A DNA stretch of 64,000 bases. Source: Bacteroidota bacterium (GTDB lineage Bacteria; Bacteroidota; Bacteroidia; Chitinophagales; Chitinophagaceae). Made by a program: the position numbers and the translations under genes. How positions within the stretch are numbered: position 1 is the stretch's first letter; each line of letters opens with the position of its first letter. The notes below the pieces were generated by a model. It had not been told where the DNA came from, did no database searches, and saw only the letters and a program-made list of their open reading frames with translations. Of this stretch, positions 50,391-59,632 are shown one piece after another. The stretch lies in NCBI GenBank assembly GCA_947460595.1, contig CANHGS010000018.1, positions 1-64,000 on the forward strand. The letters run 5' to 3'.

Positions 50391-52793
50391 TTAAACCAAG
50401 GCCAGCTCCAATACTTGGTGCATGGTTTTCACATAATGGAATTGCATGCCCTTGATAAAATTGCTATCAATTTCTTTAACGTCCTTTTCATTCATGCTGC
50501 AAAGAATAATTTCTCTTAAGCCAGAACGCTTAGCAGCCAAGACTTTTTCCTTAATGCCACCTACAGGTAATACTTGACCTCTGAGGGTAATTTCACCCGT
50601 CATAGCCAAATAAGACTTCACTTTTCTACCCGTAAAGGCAGAGGCCAAGGCGGTAAGCATGGTAACACCAGCACTAGGACCATCTTTTGGTACAGCTCCT
50701 TCTGGAACGTGAATATGAATACTTTTCTTAGCAAAGACTTCTGGATCAATGCCGTATTTGCGGGCATTCGCTTGCAAGAAACTCAAAGCCGTGCTAGCAC
50801 TTTCTTTCATCACATTCCCAAGGTTACCTGTTAGTTTCATATCGCCCTTACCATCGCCTACAATAACTTCTATAAAGAGGATATCTCCACCCACATAGGT
50901 CCACGCAAGACCTACCGCAACCCCAGCCATATTAGCGGTCTTGTAGATTTCATTACTATACCTTGACTGTCCCAGAATCTTCTCCAGGTCAGCTGCCGTT
51001 AATATTGGTTTTACTTTATCCTTAATGGCCAGTTCCTTTGCTTGATAACGCATAATAGACGCCAACTGCCTATCTAATTCTCTTACCCCACTTTCTCTAG
51101 TATATTGTTCTATTACTTTTTCTAGAACCTTGTCATTAATTTTGAAATTGACATTTACCAAACCATGTGCTTCCTTTTGTTTGGGCAACAAATGTCTTTT
51201 GGCTATTTCTACTTTCTCTTCAACCGCATAACCACTTAGGTCAATGATTTCCAAACGGTCTCTAAGGGCGGGTTGAATATTTTGAATATTATTAGCGGTA
51301 GCAATAAATAGTACTTTGCTCAGGTCATATTCTAACTCCAAATAGTTGTCATAAAAACTATGGTTTTGCTCAGGGTCTAATACTTCTAACAAAGCAGAAG
51401 ATGGATCACTTCTTCCATCCATTCCTATCTTATCAATTTCATCTAAGATCATCACTGGATTAGAAGACTTACACTTTCTAATTTGCTGTACAATTCTTCC
51501 GGGCATAGCACCAATATAGGTTTTGCGATGCCCTCTTATTTCACTTTCATCATGCAAACCGCCTAAACTTACGCGCACATATTTTCTACCAATGGCGTGT
51601 GCAATTGATTTACCCAAAGAAGTTTTACCAATTCCGGGAGGTCCCAAGAAACAAAGGATGGGACTTTTCATGTCTCCTTTTAACTTTAGTACCGCCAAAT
51701 ATTCAATAATCCGGCTCTTGATTTTGGTCATGCCATAATGATCCTTGTCAAGCACTTTCTGTGCATGCTTCAGGTCATAATTATCCGCTGAATAATCCTG
51801 CCAAGGCAGGTCTAACATGAGGTCCAAATGATTGTAGACAATACTGTAATCCGGCGTGGATGCGTGCATCCTTTCCAATTTCTCAATGCCCTTATTGAAT
51901 AAATTTTTTGCAGCTTCGGGCCATTTTTTTCCCTCCGCTTTTTTCTTCATATCTGCAATCTCCCGGTCATTGCTGTCTCCGCCCAATTCGTCTTTGATAC
52001 TCTTGAGTTGCTGTTGTAAGAAGTATTCCCTTTGTTGCTTATCTAGTTCAGTGCGGGTCTTATTGGTCACTTTATCCTTGAGCTCTGCGTATTGCAATTC
52101 TGTATTTAAAATATGAATCAAGTGCTCTGCTCTTTTATGAATATCATGTATCTCTAGCAAACTTTGCTTTTCAGCTAAGTCACTATTGAGATTGCTACTC
52201 ACAAAATTAATAAGGAAGCTAGGATGCTCTATATTTTTTAAAATAATGGAAGCTTCTGTAGGCAAATTGGGAGACAAATGAATAATCTGTGCGGCCAATT
52301 CCTTAATACTAGCCACATAGACTTTAAAATCGTCTTCAATTGGCAATTCATCTTCTGGGAATAAACGAATTTGGGCGGTGAAATAAGGATCATCCGTCTT
52401 CATTTCAAGTAATTCAAATCGCTTTTTGCCTTGTATGATAATGGTAGTTCCCCCATCTGGCATTTTGATCAACTTTACTATCTTGGCCACCGTGCCAATC
52501 TTGCAGAGTTCTTCCGCAGTAGGTTCTTCTATATTGGCGTCTTTTTGAGCCACAACCCCTATGAGCTTGTCTAATTTATAGGCATCATTCACTGCTTTAA
52601 TACTCTTGTCTCTCCCAACGGTGATGGGCAAAACCACTCCTGGAAACAATACGGTGTTTCTCAAAGGCAGAATGGGTAATATATCAGGGATCACCAAATT
52701 TTTGTCCTGCTCCCCATCTTGTTCATTGATTGGGATAATGGGCATAAAATCGGTTTCATCTTCGGAACGGAAAAAAAGCTTTTCTTTCAACAT
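50391..52793 (-). CDS. lon: ATP-dependent Lon protease
   Basis: Lon degrades damaged and regulatory proteins in the cytoplasm as a hexamer. The 800-aa protein has the N-terminal substrate domain (ILPLRNTVLFPGVVLPITVGR near 40-60), the AAA+ module with Walker A GPPGIGKTSLGKSIA and Walker B VMILDEIDKIG, and the C-terminal protease with the Ser/Lys dyad in PKDGPSAGVTM and GIKEKVLAAKRSG. Length is usual. A TACATTTG box at 52831-52838 (minus strand), 38 bp before the start, may be its -7 element, but no good -33 partner was found. Confidence 0.97.
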   Translation of the reverse strand: MLKEKLFFRSEDETDFMPIIPINEQDGEQDKNLVIPDILPILPLRNTVLFPGVVLPITVGRDKSIKAVNDAYKLDKLIGVVAQKDANIEEPTAEELCKIGTVAKIVKLIKMPDGGTTIIIQGKKRFELLEMKTDDPYFTAQIRLFPEDELPIEDDFKVYVASIKELAAQIIHLSPNLPTEASIILKNIEHPSFLINFVSSNLNSDLAEKQSLLEIHDIHKRAEHLIHILNTELQYAELKDKVTNKTRTELDKQQREYFLQQQLKSIKDELGGDSNDREIADMKKKAEGKKWPEAAKNLFNKGIEKLERMHASTPDYSIVYNHLDLMLDLPWQDYSADNYDLKHAQKVLDKDHYGMTKIKSRIIEYLAVLKLKGDMKSPILCFLGPPGIGKTSLGKSIAHAIGRKYVRVSLGGLHDESEIRGHRKTYIGAMPGRIVQQIRKCKSSNPVMILDEIDKIGMDGRSDPSSALLEVLDPEQNHSFYDNYLELEYDLSKVLFIATANNIQNIQPALRDRLEIIDLSGYAVEEKVEIAKRHLLPKQKEAHGLVNVNFKINDKVLEKVIEQYTRESGVRELDRQLASIMRYQAKELAIKDKVKPILTAADLEKILGQSRYSNEIYKTANMAGVAVGLAWTYVGGDILFIEVIVGDGKGDMKLTGNLGNVMKESASTALSFLQANARKYGIDPEVFAKKSIHIHVPEGAVPKDGPSAGVTMLTALASAFTGRKVKSYLAMTGEITLRGQVLPVGGIKEKVLAAKRSGLREIILCSMNEKDVKEIDSNFIKGMQFHYVKTMHQVLELALV

Positions 52794-52915
52794 AGTCTAA
52801 TCTTTGGTCAATCTGTCACTCCCAATTCATCAAATGTATTTAAAGAAGGGAGACGAAACTAGAGCAAGAACGATGCCACTGACAGCAAAGCTGCAAAAAT
52901 GGTACAAACTGGCAC

Positions 52916-52944
52916 AAAAAAAATCCTCCCGTTTTTCGGGAGGA
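52916..52944 (-). terminator. Terminator of the second heptad lipoprotein gene
   Basis: TCCTCCCG (52924-52931) pairs with CGGGAGGA (52937-52944); on the minus strand eight T follow. It is 58 bp after the lipoprotein stop. Confidence 0.85.
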
Positions 52945-53002
52945 CCTTCTTGCAAGAAGTAATATTGGAAATACTTGGTATTTCTACAATTTTTACTACA
53001 AA

Positions 53003-53188
53003 TTATTTCTTTGCAGCAGAATCAACTTTTGCAGCAGCAGAGTCAACTTTTACAGCAGAAGAATCAACAGTTACAGCAGCAGAATCAACAGTTACAGCTG
53101 GAGTGTCAGCTTTAACTTCTTTGTTCTCACCGTTGTTACAAGCAGCCATTACGCCTGCTACAGCCAAAATTGCGAATACTTTTTTCAT
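53003..53188 (-). CDS. Small lipoprotein with VDSAAAK heptad repeats (copy 2)
   Basis: The 61-aa product (MKKVFAILAVAGVMAAC) has a lipoprotein signal with lipidated Cys at residue 17, a NNGENKEVK linker nearly the same as in copy 1, and five heptad units (VTVDSAA, VTVDSSA, VKVDSAA, AKVDSAA) ending KK. It is clearly paralogous to 41832-42014. It is a single gene with its own promoter and terminator, which suggests high, independent expression of an abundant envelope protein. Function is unknown. Confidence 0.82.
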   Translation of the reverse strand: MKKVFAILAVAGVMAACNNGENKEVKADTPAVTVDSAAVTVDSSAVKVDSAAAKVDSAAKK

Positions 53189-53219
53189 GTAATTGTTTTT
53201 TTAAAATTTTAAATGGAGG

Positions 53220-53249
53220 CAAAGATAATGGTCCAAGTTAATTTTACAA
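53220..53249 (-). promoter_or_regulatory. Promoter of the second heptad lipoprotein gene
   Basis: On the minus strand TTG (53249-53247), 19 bp, then TATCTTTG (53227-53220) match the Bacteroidota consensus. The ATG follows 31 bp later. Confidence 0.65.
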
Positions 53250-53281
53250 ATAAAATAACATATATTTTTTAATTTAATAGC

Positions 53282-54595
53282 TTACTTCTTTCTGAAAAAG
53301 ATTCGGATGGGTACTCCAGTTAGCCTAAACTTGGTTCTGAGTTGGTTTTCCAGGTAGTTTTTGTAAGCCGATTTAATATCGTCTGGATAATTGGTAAAAA
53401 AGGCAAAAGAAGGAACCGCAGTAGGTAATTGGGTCACATATTTGATTTTTACTGTATTACCCCTAACTACCGGTGCGTGATAGGCTTCTACTGCTTTTAG
53501 CATGATCTCGTTTAACTGAGAAGTAGGAATTTTACGATTCCTATTTTCATACACGTCCAAAGCCAATTCAATGGCTTTGAAAATTCTAGTCTTTTCAGTT
53601 ACTGATATAAAGAGGACTGGAACATCTGTAAAAGGCGCCAATTTGACTTTTAAGGCTTTCTCATAGTCACGAGCCGTATTGGTTTCTTTTTCCACCAAAT
53701 CCCATTTATTCACTAGTACTACAATGCCCTTGCCTTTTCTAGTTGCCAAGGAAAAGATACTAACGTCCTGAGCGGTTACCCCTTTGCCAGCGTCAATGAG
53801 CAACATACAAACGTCCGCCTCATCCATTGCCTTAATAGCGCGAATAATGCTATAAAATTCTAAGTCTTCTTTTTCCTTGTTTTTCTTACGAATCCCTGCG
53901 GTATCTATCAACATGAATTCTTTTTGAAACATGTTATAGTGCGTATGGATGGTATCTCTAGTAGTGCCTGCAATATCACTGACAATGGTACGCTCTTGAC
54001 CAATTAAAGCATTGAGCAAAGAAGATTTACCTGCATTGGGCTGTCCAATAATGGCAAATTTTGGAAGTGAGTTCTCACGCAAGGTTTCATCGGAATCTTC
54101 TTCCTTCATTCCTTCTGTAACCGCATCCAAGACTTCTCCCGTTCCCGTACCAGTAATAGAACTAACAAAATAGGTATTTTCAAAACCCAAACTATAAAAT
54201 TCTGTTGCTTCTAATTGACGTGTTCCGTTGTCCACTTTATTCACCACCAAATAAACTGGTTTGGTAGTTCTGCGCAACAAGTCTGCCATGGTATCGTCTA
54301 GGTCAGTAATTCCTGTAACCACGTCTACCATGAACACAATACAATTGGCTTCATCAATGGCAATTTTTACTTGCTTGCGAATTTCGCGTTCAAAAACATC
54401 ATCCGTATGTGGTACAAAACCGCCCGTGTCAATCACGTTAAAAGTTTTACCATTCCAGTCTGTAACACCATACTGACGATCACGGGTAACACCGCTAATA
54501 TCGTCCACAATGGCTTTACGCTCTTCTAATAAACGGTTAAAAAAAGTACTCTTGCCCACATTGGGTCTTCCTACAATGGCTACTGTATAACTCAT
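53282..54595 (-). CDS. der: Ribosome biogenesis GTPase Der (EngA)
   Basis: Der is an essential double-GTPase for 50S subunit assembly. The 437-aa protein has two G domains: GRPNVGKSTFFNRLL (8-22) with DTGGFVP and NKVD, and GQPNAGKSSLLNALI (about 185-199) with DTAGIRKK and NKWD. A C-terminal KH-like domain ends in GVPIRIFFRKK, the typical tail. It lies 21 bp after era, probably one transcript. Confidence 0.97.
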   Translation of the reverse strand: MSYTVAIVGRPNVGKSTFFNRLLEERKAIVDDISGVTRDRQYGVTDWNGKTFNVIDTGGFVPHTDDVFEREIRKQVKIAIDEANCIVFMVDVVTGITDLDDTMADLLRRTTKPVYLVVNKVDNGTRQLEATEFYSLGFENTYFVSSITGTGTGEVLDAVTEGMKEEDSDETLRENSLPKFAIIGQPNAGKSSLLNALIGQERTIVSDIAGTTRDTIHTHYNMFQKEFMLIDTAGIRKKNKEKEDLEFYSIIRAIKAMDEADVCMLLIDAGKGVTAQDVSIFSLATRKGKGIVVLVNKWDLVEKETNTARDYEKALKVKLAPFTDVPVLFISVTEKTRIFKAIELALDVYENRNRKIPTSQLNEIMLKAVEAYHAPVVRGNTVKIKYVTQLPTAVPSFAFFTNYPDDIKSAYKNYLENQLRTKFRLTGVPIRIFFRKK

Positions 54596-54616
54596 AATCC
54601 CTAATTGTTGTGTTGT

Positions 54617-55489
54617 TTATTTATATCCATATTCCCTTAAGTGCATGTCATTGTCACGCCATTTGGGCCTAACTTTTACAAACAATTCTAAGAATACTTT
54701 ACTGCCAATAAACTGTTCTATATCGGCCCTGGCCAAAATGCCAATTTCTCTAATCATTTTCCCCTTCTCTCCAATGATGATGGACTTTTGGGTATCTCTT
54801 TGAACAATTATATCAGCTTGAATTTTTACAATGTCTTCTCTTTCTTTGAACTCGTTAATTAGCACTGCTGCATGATAGGGAATCTCGTCTCCAAACAATT
54901 GGTAGATTTTTTCCCTGATCAATTCCGACACAAAGAATTTGGTAGGCAAGTCACTCAAATCTTCTTCACTATAAAAGGGATGCCCCTCTGGCAATAAAGA
55001 AAGAATGGCGTCTAACAATTTATTCAAATGCACTTTTTGGAGTGCTGATATTTTTACAATCTTGGTACAGTAAGATTTTTCGGAAAAGAATTTTTCGGCC
55101 AAGGCCAATCTACCATTACCTGCTTTGTCAATTTTATTTAAGACCACCAGTCCTGGAACTTTCAACCTGAGTTTTTGAAAAATGCCATCAATCTCTTCTA
55201 AGTCTTCATTGGCGTCCACAATGAGCAGTGCAATATCAGCGTCTTCTAGGGCGCTTTTTACTGATTGCATCATATGCTCATGCAATTTGTATTGGGGGTC
55301 AATGATTCCGGGGGTGTCTGAAAAGATTACCTGATATTCATCTGGCTTGTTTAAAAAAGCCTTGATTCTATGACGGGTAGTTTGAGCCTTTGGCGATGTA
55401 ATAGCCATTTTCTCTCCCACCAATGCATTGATGAGGGTACTCTTGCCCGCATTGGGCTTGCCAAAAATGTTTACAAAACCTACTTTCAT
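54617..55489 (-). CDS. era: GTPase Era
   Basis: Era binds GTP and the 3' end of 16S rRNA in 30S assembly. The 290-aa protein has G1 GKPNAGKSTLINALVG (11-26), switch I with T-S-P-K-A-Q-T-T-R-H, G3 DTPGI, G4 NKID and a C-terminal KH domain with IIGEKGKMIREIG near residues 237-249. It precedes der by 21 bp. The 130 bp upstream, up to tRNA-fMet, hold a GGGGCA/TGCCCC hairpin (about 55543-55559) with no T run. Confidence 0.97.
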   Translation of the reverse strand: MKVGFVNIFGKPNAGKSTLINALVGEKMAITSPKAQTTRHRIKAFLNKPDEYQVIFSDTPGIIDPQYKLHEHMMQSVKSALEDADIALLIVDANEDLEEIDGIFQKLRLKVPGLVVLNKIDKAGNGRLALAEKFFSEKSYCTKIVKISALQKVHLNKLLDAILSLLPEGHPFYSEEDLSDLPTKFFVSELIREKIYQLFGDEIPYHAAVLINEFKEREDIVKIQADIIVQRDTQKSIIIGEKGKMIREIGILARADIEQFIGSKVFLELFVKVRPKWRDNDMHLREYGYK

Positions 55490-55593
55490 CTGGTATAACC
55501 CGACTAATACTCAAGAGAAACCGGGAATTTTTTTTTATGTTTTGGGGCAATGCTGCCCCTGCCGTATATTTTAATAATAAATATACAAATAAC

Positions 55594-55617
55594 AAAGGCC
55601 TCAAACGAGGCCTTTTA
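55594..55617 (-). terminator. Terminator after tRNA-fMet
   Basis: The stem AAAGGCCTC (55594-55602)/GAGGCCTTT (55607-55615) lies just after the tRNA on the minus strand. The T tract is broken (TTTGTTATTT). Confidence 0.65.
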
Positions 55618-55619
55618 TG

Positions 55620-55691
<72 letters not shown>

Positions 55692-55808
55692 ATATAAGAT
55701 TGAAAAAAAATCGCTTTTATTTCCATCCAATTTCATTTTCACTAACCAGTTTCTGTTGAATGGGGAGCAAAAGTAGGGTTTGCTGGCTTACCAACCAAAA
55801 AAAACTGT

Positions 55809-56549
55809 TTAATCGTCTGTTTTTCTTTTTACCGAAGCTCCTCCACTACTGCTAATATTACGGATCATTCCTTCTCCTCTGTAATAGATATTGCTTCCTC
55901 CACTAGCGTCCGCATTCAATTCTTTTTGAATGGTTACCCGAATATTGGAAGCACCTGATGCGTCTAATTTGCCATAGTCTGCTTTTAGATCAAACGCTTT
56001 GATACTACAAGCACCGCTGGCATCTACGTCAAGTTTATCTGCTTTTCCAGAGACTTTTACATTAGAAGCACCACTAGCTTCCAGCTTCAATAGTCCTACC
56101 TGTACTTCTCCTGTGTAGTCACTAGCTCCCGATAATTGAATTTTTAATTCAGGTACTCTAATGGCTTCTGTAGATTTTACATTACAAGCACCAGAAGCTT
56201 CTACCCTACTGAGGTTCTTGAACGTCACATAAGCTTTCATTTTATTATTGCCCCAGGTTTTCCAATTCCACCCCTTACCATCAAAATAAATGTGGAGGGT
56301 GCCATTCTTTACCTCGGTTCTGATTCTACCAACGGCTTCGGCCGAACCAGCACTTACCGCTGCGGCTTCTTCATTTCCTTGAGAAAGATATAGGTCAATA
56401 GCACCTGACACTTCTATGGCAGTAAAACCAGAGACCATTCTAGCCTCTGCATTGGCATCAAAAACCAGGTTCTTTTCATTTTGGGCATTGGCAGAAAAAA
56501 ATCCCACCCCCAATCCCAGTAATAATATCAATTGTTTCATTTGTTGCAT
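55809..56549 (-). CDS. DUF2807 (head GIN) secreted beta-helix protein
   Basis: The 246-aa product has a signal peptide (MKQLILLLGLGVGFFSANAQ after an alternative MQQ start) and repeating short beta units with the family's GASN/GASD/GACN turns: EASGACNVKS, LSGASDYTG, EASGASNVKV, DASGACSIKA, DASGASNIRV, DASGGSNIYY. The N-terminal FTAIEVSGAIDLYLSQG is the DUF2807 opening. These are probably exported beta-helical envelope proteins, called putative autotransporter adhesins; the role is not established. It is divergent from the thiamine receptor unit. Confidence 0.88.
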   Translation of the reverse strand: MQQMKQLILLLGLGVGFFSANAQNEKNLVFDANAEARMVSGFTAIEVSGAIDLYLSQGNEEAAAVSAGSAEAVGRIRTEVKNGTLHIYFDGKGWNWKTWGNNKMKAYVTFKNLSRVEASGACNVKSTEAIRVPELKIQLSGASDYTGEVQVGLLKLEASGASNVKVSGKADKLDVDASGACSIKAFDLKADYGKLDASGASNIRVTIQKELNADASGGSNIYYRGEGMIRNISSSGGASVKRKTDD

Positions 56550-56586
56550 TTTATATTGAAACGAAGCTCTGGCCCTAAAGTTACAG

Positions 56587-56616
56587 TTGGTTCGTATTAA
56601 TTAATGCCTAATTTTG
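56587..56616 (+). promoter_or_regulatory. Promoter of the TPP riboswitch-receptor unit
   Basis: TTG (56587-56589), 19 bp, TAATTTTG (56609-56616) match the Bacteroidota consensus; transcription would begin about 56621, just before the riboswitch. Confidence 0.7.
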
Positions 56617-56625
56617 CCTTAGAAC

Positions 56626-56708
56626 ATTCCTCGGGGTGCTTGTGTGCAAACACAGGCTGAGAAAATACCCGTTGAACCTGAACAGGGTAATGCCTGCGAA
56701 GGGAAGGT
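56626..56708 (+). promoter_or_regulatory. TPP (THI-box) riboswitch
   Basis: The conserved THI elements are present in order: CGGGGTGC (56632-56639), a variable P3 hairpin (TTGTGTGCAAACACA), GGCTGAGA, ATACCC, GTTGAACCTGA, CAGGGTAATGCCTGCG and AAGGGAAGG. Thiamine pyrophosphate binding would lower expression of the receptor gene downstream. The 75 bp to its ATG contain no clear terminator, so control is probably at translation or through structure not seen by eye. Confidence 0.96.
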
Positions 56709-56782
56709 GTACTGTTTTTTTACGGCAGATCCTCTCCATTAGCTATTCCCTGTTCCCATTATTAACTTTTAAATCAAGAAAA

Positions 56783-59164
56783 ATGAAAAAGTTTCTGGGA
56801 ACAACCGCGTTTATCATGCTAACATTGTTCACCTTGGCTCAAGGGCCAAAAACACCGGTAACTGGTAAGCTAACCGATGCCCAATCAAAAGCACCTATTG
56901 CAGGTGCTCAAGTAAAACTTGGGAATGCCATTACTTTGACCGATGAAAATGGCTTTTTTCAATTGGGTAAGCAAACTAAGGGCAGCTACCCCTTCCTCAT
57001 TTCAAGCTTGGGTTACAAATCTTACCAAACTAATTTGGAGGTAAGGGATCAAGTTTTGAATTTGCAAATTTCGCTTACTGCTGCTAGTTTGTATTTGCAG
57101 CCATTGGAAGTTAGGGCTACCAGGGCAGCTCCGGCTGCACCTTTTGCCAAAACCAATTTGAGCAAGGAACAAATAGCCGCTAATAATCTAGGGCAAGACC
57201 TACCCTTTTTGTTGAATCAAACAGCTTCTGTAGTAGTGAATTCTGATGCAGGAAATGGCGTTGGATACACTGGTATTCGAATCCGCGGTACAGATGCCAC
57301 TAGGATTAATGTTACTTTAAATGGCATACCCTACAACGATGCAGAAAGCATGGGCACTTATTTTGTAAACCTACCTGATTTTGCTTCTTCTGTAAATAGT
57401 ATTCAAATTCAAAGAGGCGTTGGCACTTCAACCAATGGGGCTAGTGCATTTGGTGCCAGTTTAAACCTATCCACCAACGAATACAATGAAAAAGCATATG
57501 GCGAAATGAATACCAGTGCCGGCTCATTCAACACTTGGAAATCTACTGTTAAAGGAGGCTCTGGATTGATTGCCAAACATTTTACCATTGATGCAAGGAT
57601 TAGTTCTATCAATAGCGATGGCTTTATTGATAGGGCAGCGTCAAATTTGAAATCATTGTATTTGAGTACCGCTTATTTTAATCAAAAGTCTTCTCTGCGT
57701 TTAAATGTATTTACAGGCAAAGAAAAAACTTATCAAGCCTGGTATGGAGTACCTGAGGCCTTATTGACAACTAACCGAACCTATAACCCCGCTGGCATGG
57801 AAAAAGCCGATGCACCTTATGATAACCAAACTGATAATTATACCCAAACCCATTACCAGCTATTCTTTAACCATGCTTTTAACCAATACTGGTCATTTAA
57901 TTTAGCCCTGTTTTTAACAAAGGGCAAGGGATATTATGAAGAATACAAAGCTGACCAGAAATACAGTAAATATGGTTTACCCAACCCCGTTATTGCAGGT
58001 ACTACCATTACCAAAACTGATTTGGTTAGACAGCGCTGGTTAGACAATAGTTTTCTTGGTCAAATTGGCTCTTTCCAATACAAGAAAAATGGGGAAGAGT
58101 TAACCATTGGAGGTGGATGGACCAAGTATCAAGGTCAACATTTTGGAAATATTATCTGGATGAAACAAGGAACCGTTTCTCCTGACTATAGATATTATAA
58201 TTACCCTGCTGTTAAAAAAGACGGCAATATCTACGCAAAATGGCAACACAAATTTGATACCCATTGGCAAAGCTTTGTTGACCTGCAGTACCGCAATGTA
58301 TCACACAGAATGGAAGGATTTCAAGGTAGTCCAACGCTGACTATTGATAGAAGTTTTGATTTTATCAATCCAAAAGCAGGTATCAGCTACAGCAATAATG
58401 GCTGGTTGGGTTTCATGAGTTATGCCATTGCCAATAAGGAGCCTAATAGGGATGATTTTCAGGCAAGTCCCATTCAACAACCCAAACCAGAAAATTTACA
58501 AGATGTAGAAATAGGAATTGAAAAAAGAAAAGGGCTGATTCACTATGGTGCTACTTTGTATTGGATGCAATACAAGAATCAATTGGTATTAACAGGGCAA
58601 ATCAATGATGTTGGATCTTATACCAGAACCAATGTTCCCAATAGTTATCGCTTAGGTTTGGAATTACAAGCCGGCGCAAGGGTATCTAAAATCCTCGCTT
58701 TTTCCGGTAACCTAACATGGAGTAAAAACAAGATCAAAAATTTTACGGAGTACATTGACAACTGGGATAATGGTTTACAGAATGCGGTGAATCATCAAAA
58801 CACCGATATCTCTTTTTCTCCTGCCATTATTGGCGCTTTAACAACTGATATTCAAGTATACAAAAATATGGAACTTAGTTTGCTGAGTAAATATGTTGGC
58901 AAACAATACATGGACAATAGTCAAAATGAATCCAGAAAACTGAACGCCTATTTTACCCAAGACCTAAGAGTGAATTGGACCATTAGAACCAGTTTCTTAA
59001 AAGAGGCACATTTGATAGGTCAATTGAATAACTTATTCAATACTAAGTATGAACCCAATGGATATACTTATAGTTTTATCTCAAGCAATATTTTAAGCAA
59101 TGATAATGGCTACTATCCTCAAGCTGGAACCAATTTCATGATTGCTTTGAATGTACGGTTGTAA
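56783..59164 (+). CDS. TonB-dependent receptor, likely for thiamine or a precursor
   Basis: ATG 56783 (MKKFLGTTAFIMLTLFTLAQG, signal peptide) is chosen; the frame extended to 56636 runs through the riboswitch. The 793-aa outer-membrane protein has a carboxypeptidase-like/CNA-type domain at about 25-105 (VTGKLTDAQSKAPIAGAQVKL), a plug domain at about 120-235 (RIRGTDATRINVTLNGIPYNDAES) and a 22-strand-type barrel ending in an aromatic-poor strand (FMIALNVRL). The upstream TPP riboswitch strongly suggests uptake of thiamine or a related vitamer; a TPP-controlled receptor of this kind is known in Bacteroides. No inner-membrane thiamine transporter is linked here. Confidence 0.92.
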   Translation: MKKFLGTTAFIMLTLFTLAQGPKTPVTGKLTDAQSKAPIAGAQVKLGNAITLTDENGFFQLGKQTKGSYPFLISSLGYKSYQTNLEVRDQVLNLQISLTAASLYLQPLEVRATRAAPAAPFAKTNLSKEQIAANNLGQDLPFLLNQTASVVVNSDAGNGVGYTGIRIRGTDATRINVTLNGIPYNDAESMGTYFVNLPDFASSVNSIQIQRGVGTSTNGASAFGASLNLSTNEYNEKAYGEMNTSAGSFNTWKSTVKGGSGLIAKHFTIDARISSINSDGFIDRAASNLKSLYLSTAYFNQKSSLRLNVFTGKEKTYQAWYGVPEALLTTNRTYNPAGMEKADAPYDNQTDNYTQTHYQLFFNHAFNQYWSFNLALFLTKGKGYYEEYKADQKYSKYGLPNPVIAGTTITKTDLVRQRWLDNSFLGQIGSFQYKKNGEELTIGGGWTKYQGQHFGNIIWMKQGTVSPDYRYYNYPAVKKDGNIYAKWQHKFDTHWQSFVDLQYRNVSHRMEGFQGSPTLTIDRSFDFINPKAGISYSNNGWLGFMSYAIANKEPNRDDFQASPIQQPKPENLQDVEIGIEKRKGLIHYGATLYWMQYKNQLVLTGQINDVGSYTRTNVPNSYRLGLELQAGARVSKILAFSGNLTWSKNKIKNFTEYIDNWDNGLQNAVNHQNTDISFSPAIIGALTTDIQVYKNMELSLLSKYVGKQYMDNSQNESRKLNAYFTQDLRVNWTIRTSFLKEAHLIGQLNNLFNTKYEPNGYTYSFISSNILSNDNGYYPQAGTNFMIALNVRL

Positions 59165-59245
59165 ATTAGAAAAGTCAAAAGTCAAAATGACTGAAGCGAA
59201 ATGTTGAATTGAAATAAAAAAAAGTATAAAGTAAAGTATAAAGTA
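59165..59245. repeat. GTCAAAA and GTATAAA post-stop repeats after the receptor gene
   Basis: Directly after the receptor TAA comes ATTAGAAAAGTCAAAAGTC with AAAATGACTG, and from 59222 GTATAAAGTAAAGTATAAAG. The first block is nearly the same as that after the nucleotidyltransferase stop (44032-44066). The units are 7 bases (GTCAAAA, GTATAAA). Confidence 0.7.
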
Positions 59246-59248
59246 AAT

Positions 59249-59287
59249 TAATAAGTAAAGGCCACAAACTGTGGCCTTTACTTATTA
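59249..59287. terminator. Bidirectional terminator between receptor and rhodanese genes
   Basis: A 17-bp perfect stem pairs TAATAAGTAAAGGCCAC (59249-59265) with GTGGCCTTTACTTATTA (59271-59287) around AAACT. It sits between convergent genes. Confidence 0.8.
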
Positions 59288-59304
59288 CATCTTATAGACT
59301 TAAT

Positions 59305-59613
59305 TTATTTTGCAATACGGTCTTGCCAAGCTAGCATTCCACCTGATACATTAATCAGGTTGGTAAAGCCCATGGTTTCTAATATGAGACATGCTTGTCC
59401 ACTCCTATTGCCACTTCTGCAATAGACAAATACTTCTTGGTTCTTTAAGTCTTCAATGTTGTCTACTTGCATGGTTTGTACTTGACCCAATGGCAATAAG
59501 ATACCTCCAATATTAAAATCCGCGTGTTCATGCGGCTCTCTAACGTCTACCAGGTGAATCTGTTCGCCTGCATCAATTTTGGCTTTGAGTGCTTCTACTG
59601 TAATAGTTTGCAT
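59305..59613 (-). CDS. Single-domain rhodanese-like protein
   Basis: Rhodaneses carry sulfur as a persulfide on an active-site Cys. The 102-aa protein has the CH2A-like LVDVREPHEHADFNIGG and the active-site loop VYCRSGNRSGQAC near residues 68-80 (Cys70 the likely persulfide carrier). The six-residue loop fits the GlpE/PspE size class. It is the last gene of the ddl-PASTA-rhodanese run, 19 bp after the PASTA gene. Confidence 0.92.
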   Translation of the reverse strand: MQTITVEALKAKIDAGEQIHLVDVREPHEHADFNIGGILLPLGQVQTMQVDNIEDLKNQEVFVYCRSGNRSGQACLILETMGFTNLINVSGGMLAWQDRIAK

Positions 59614-59632
59614 ATGTTTGGTTTGAATTGCT

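Noticed and set aside
52899..53192. 97-aa plus-strand frame rich in Thr/Ala/Glu/Ser
   Set aside because: Antisense to the heptad lipoprotein gene; its regularity only mirrors the repeat.
56636..56782. N-terminal extension of the TonB-dependent receptor frame
   Set aside because: It runs through the TPP riboswitch, and the ATG at 56783 opens a proper signal peptide.
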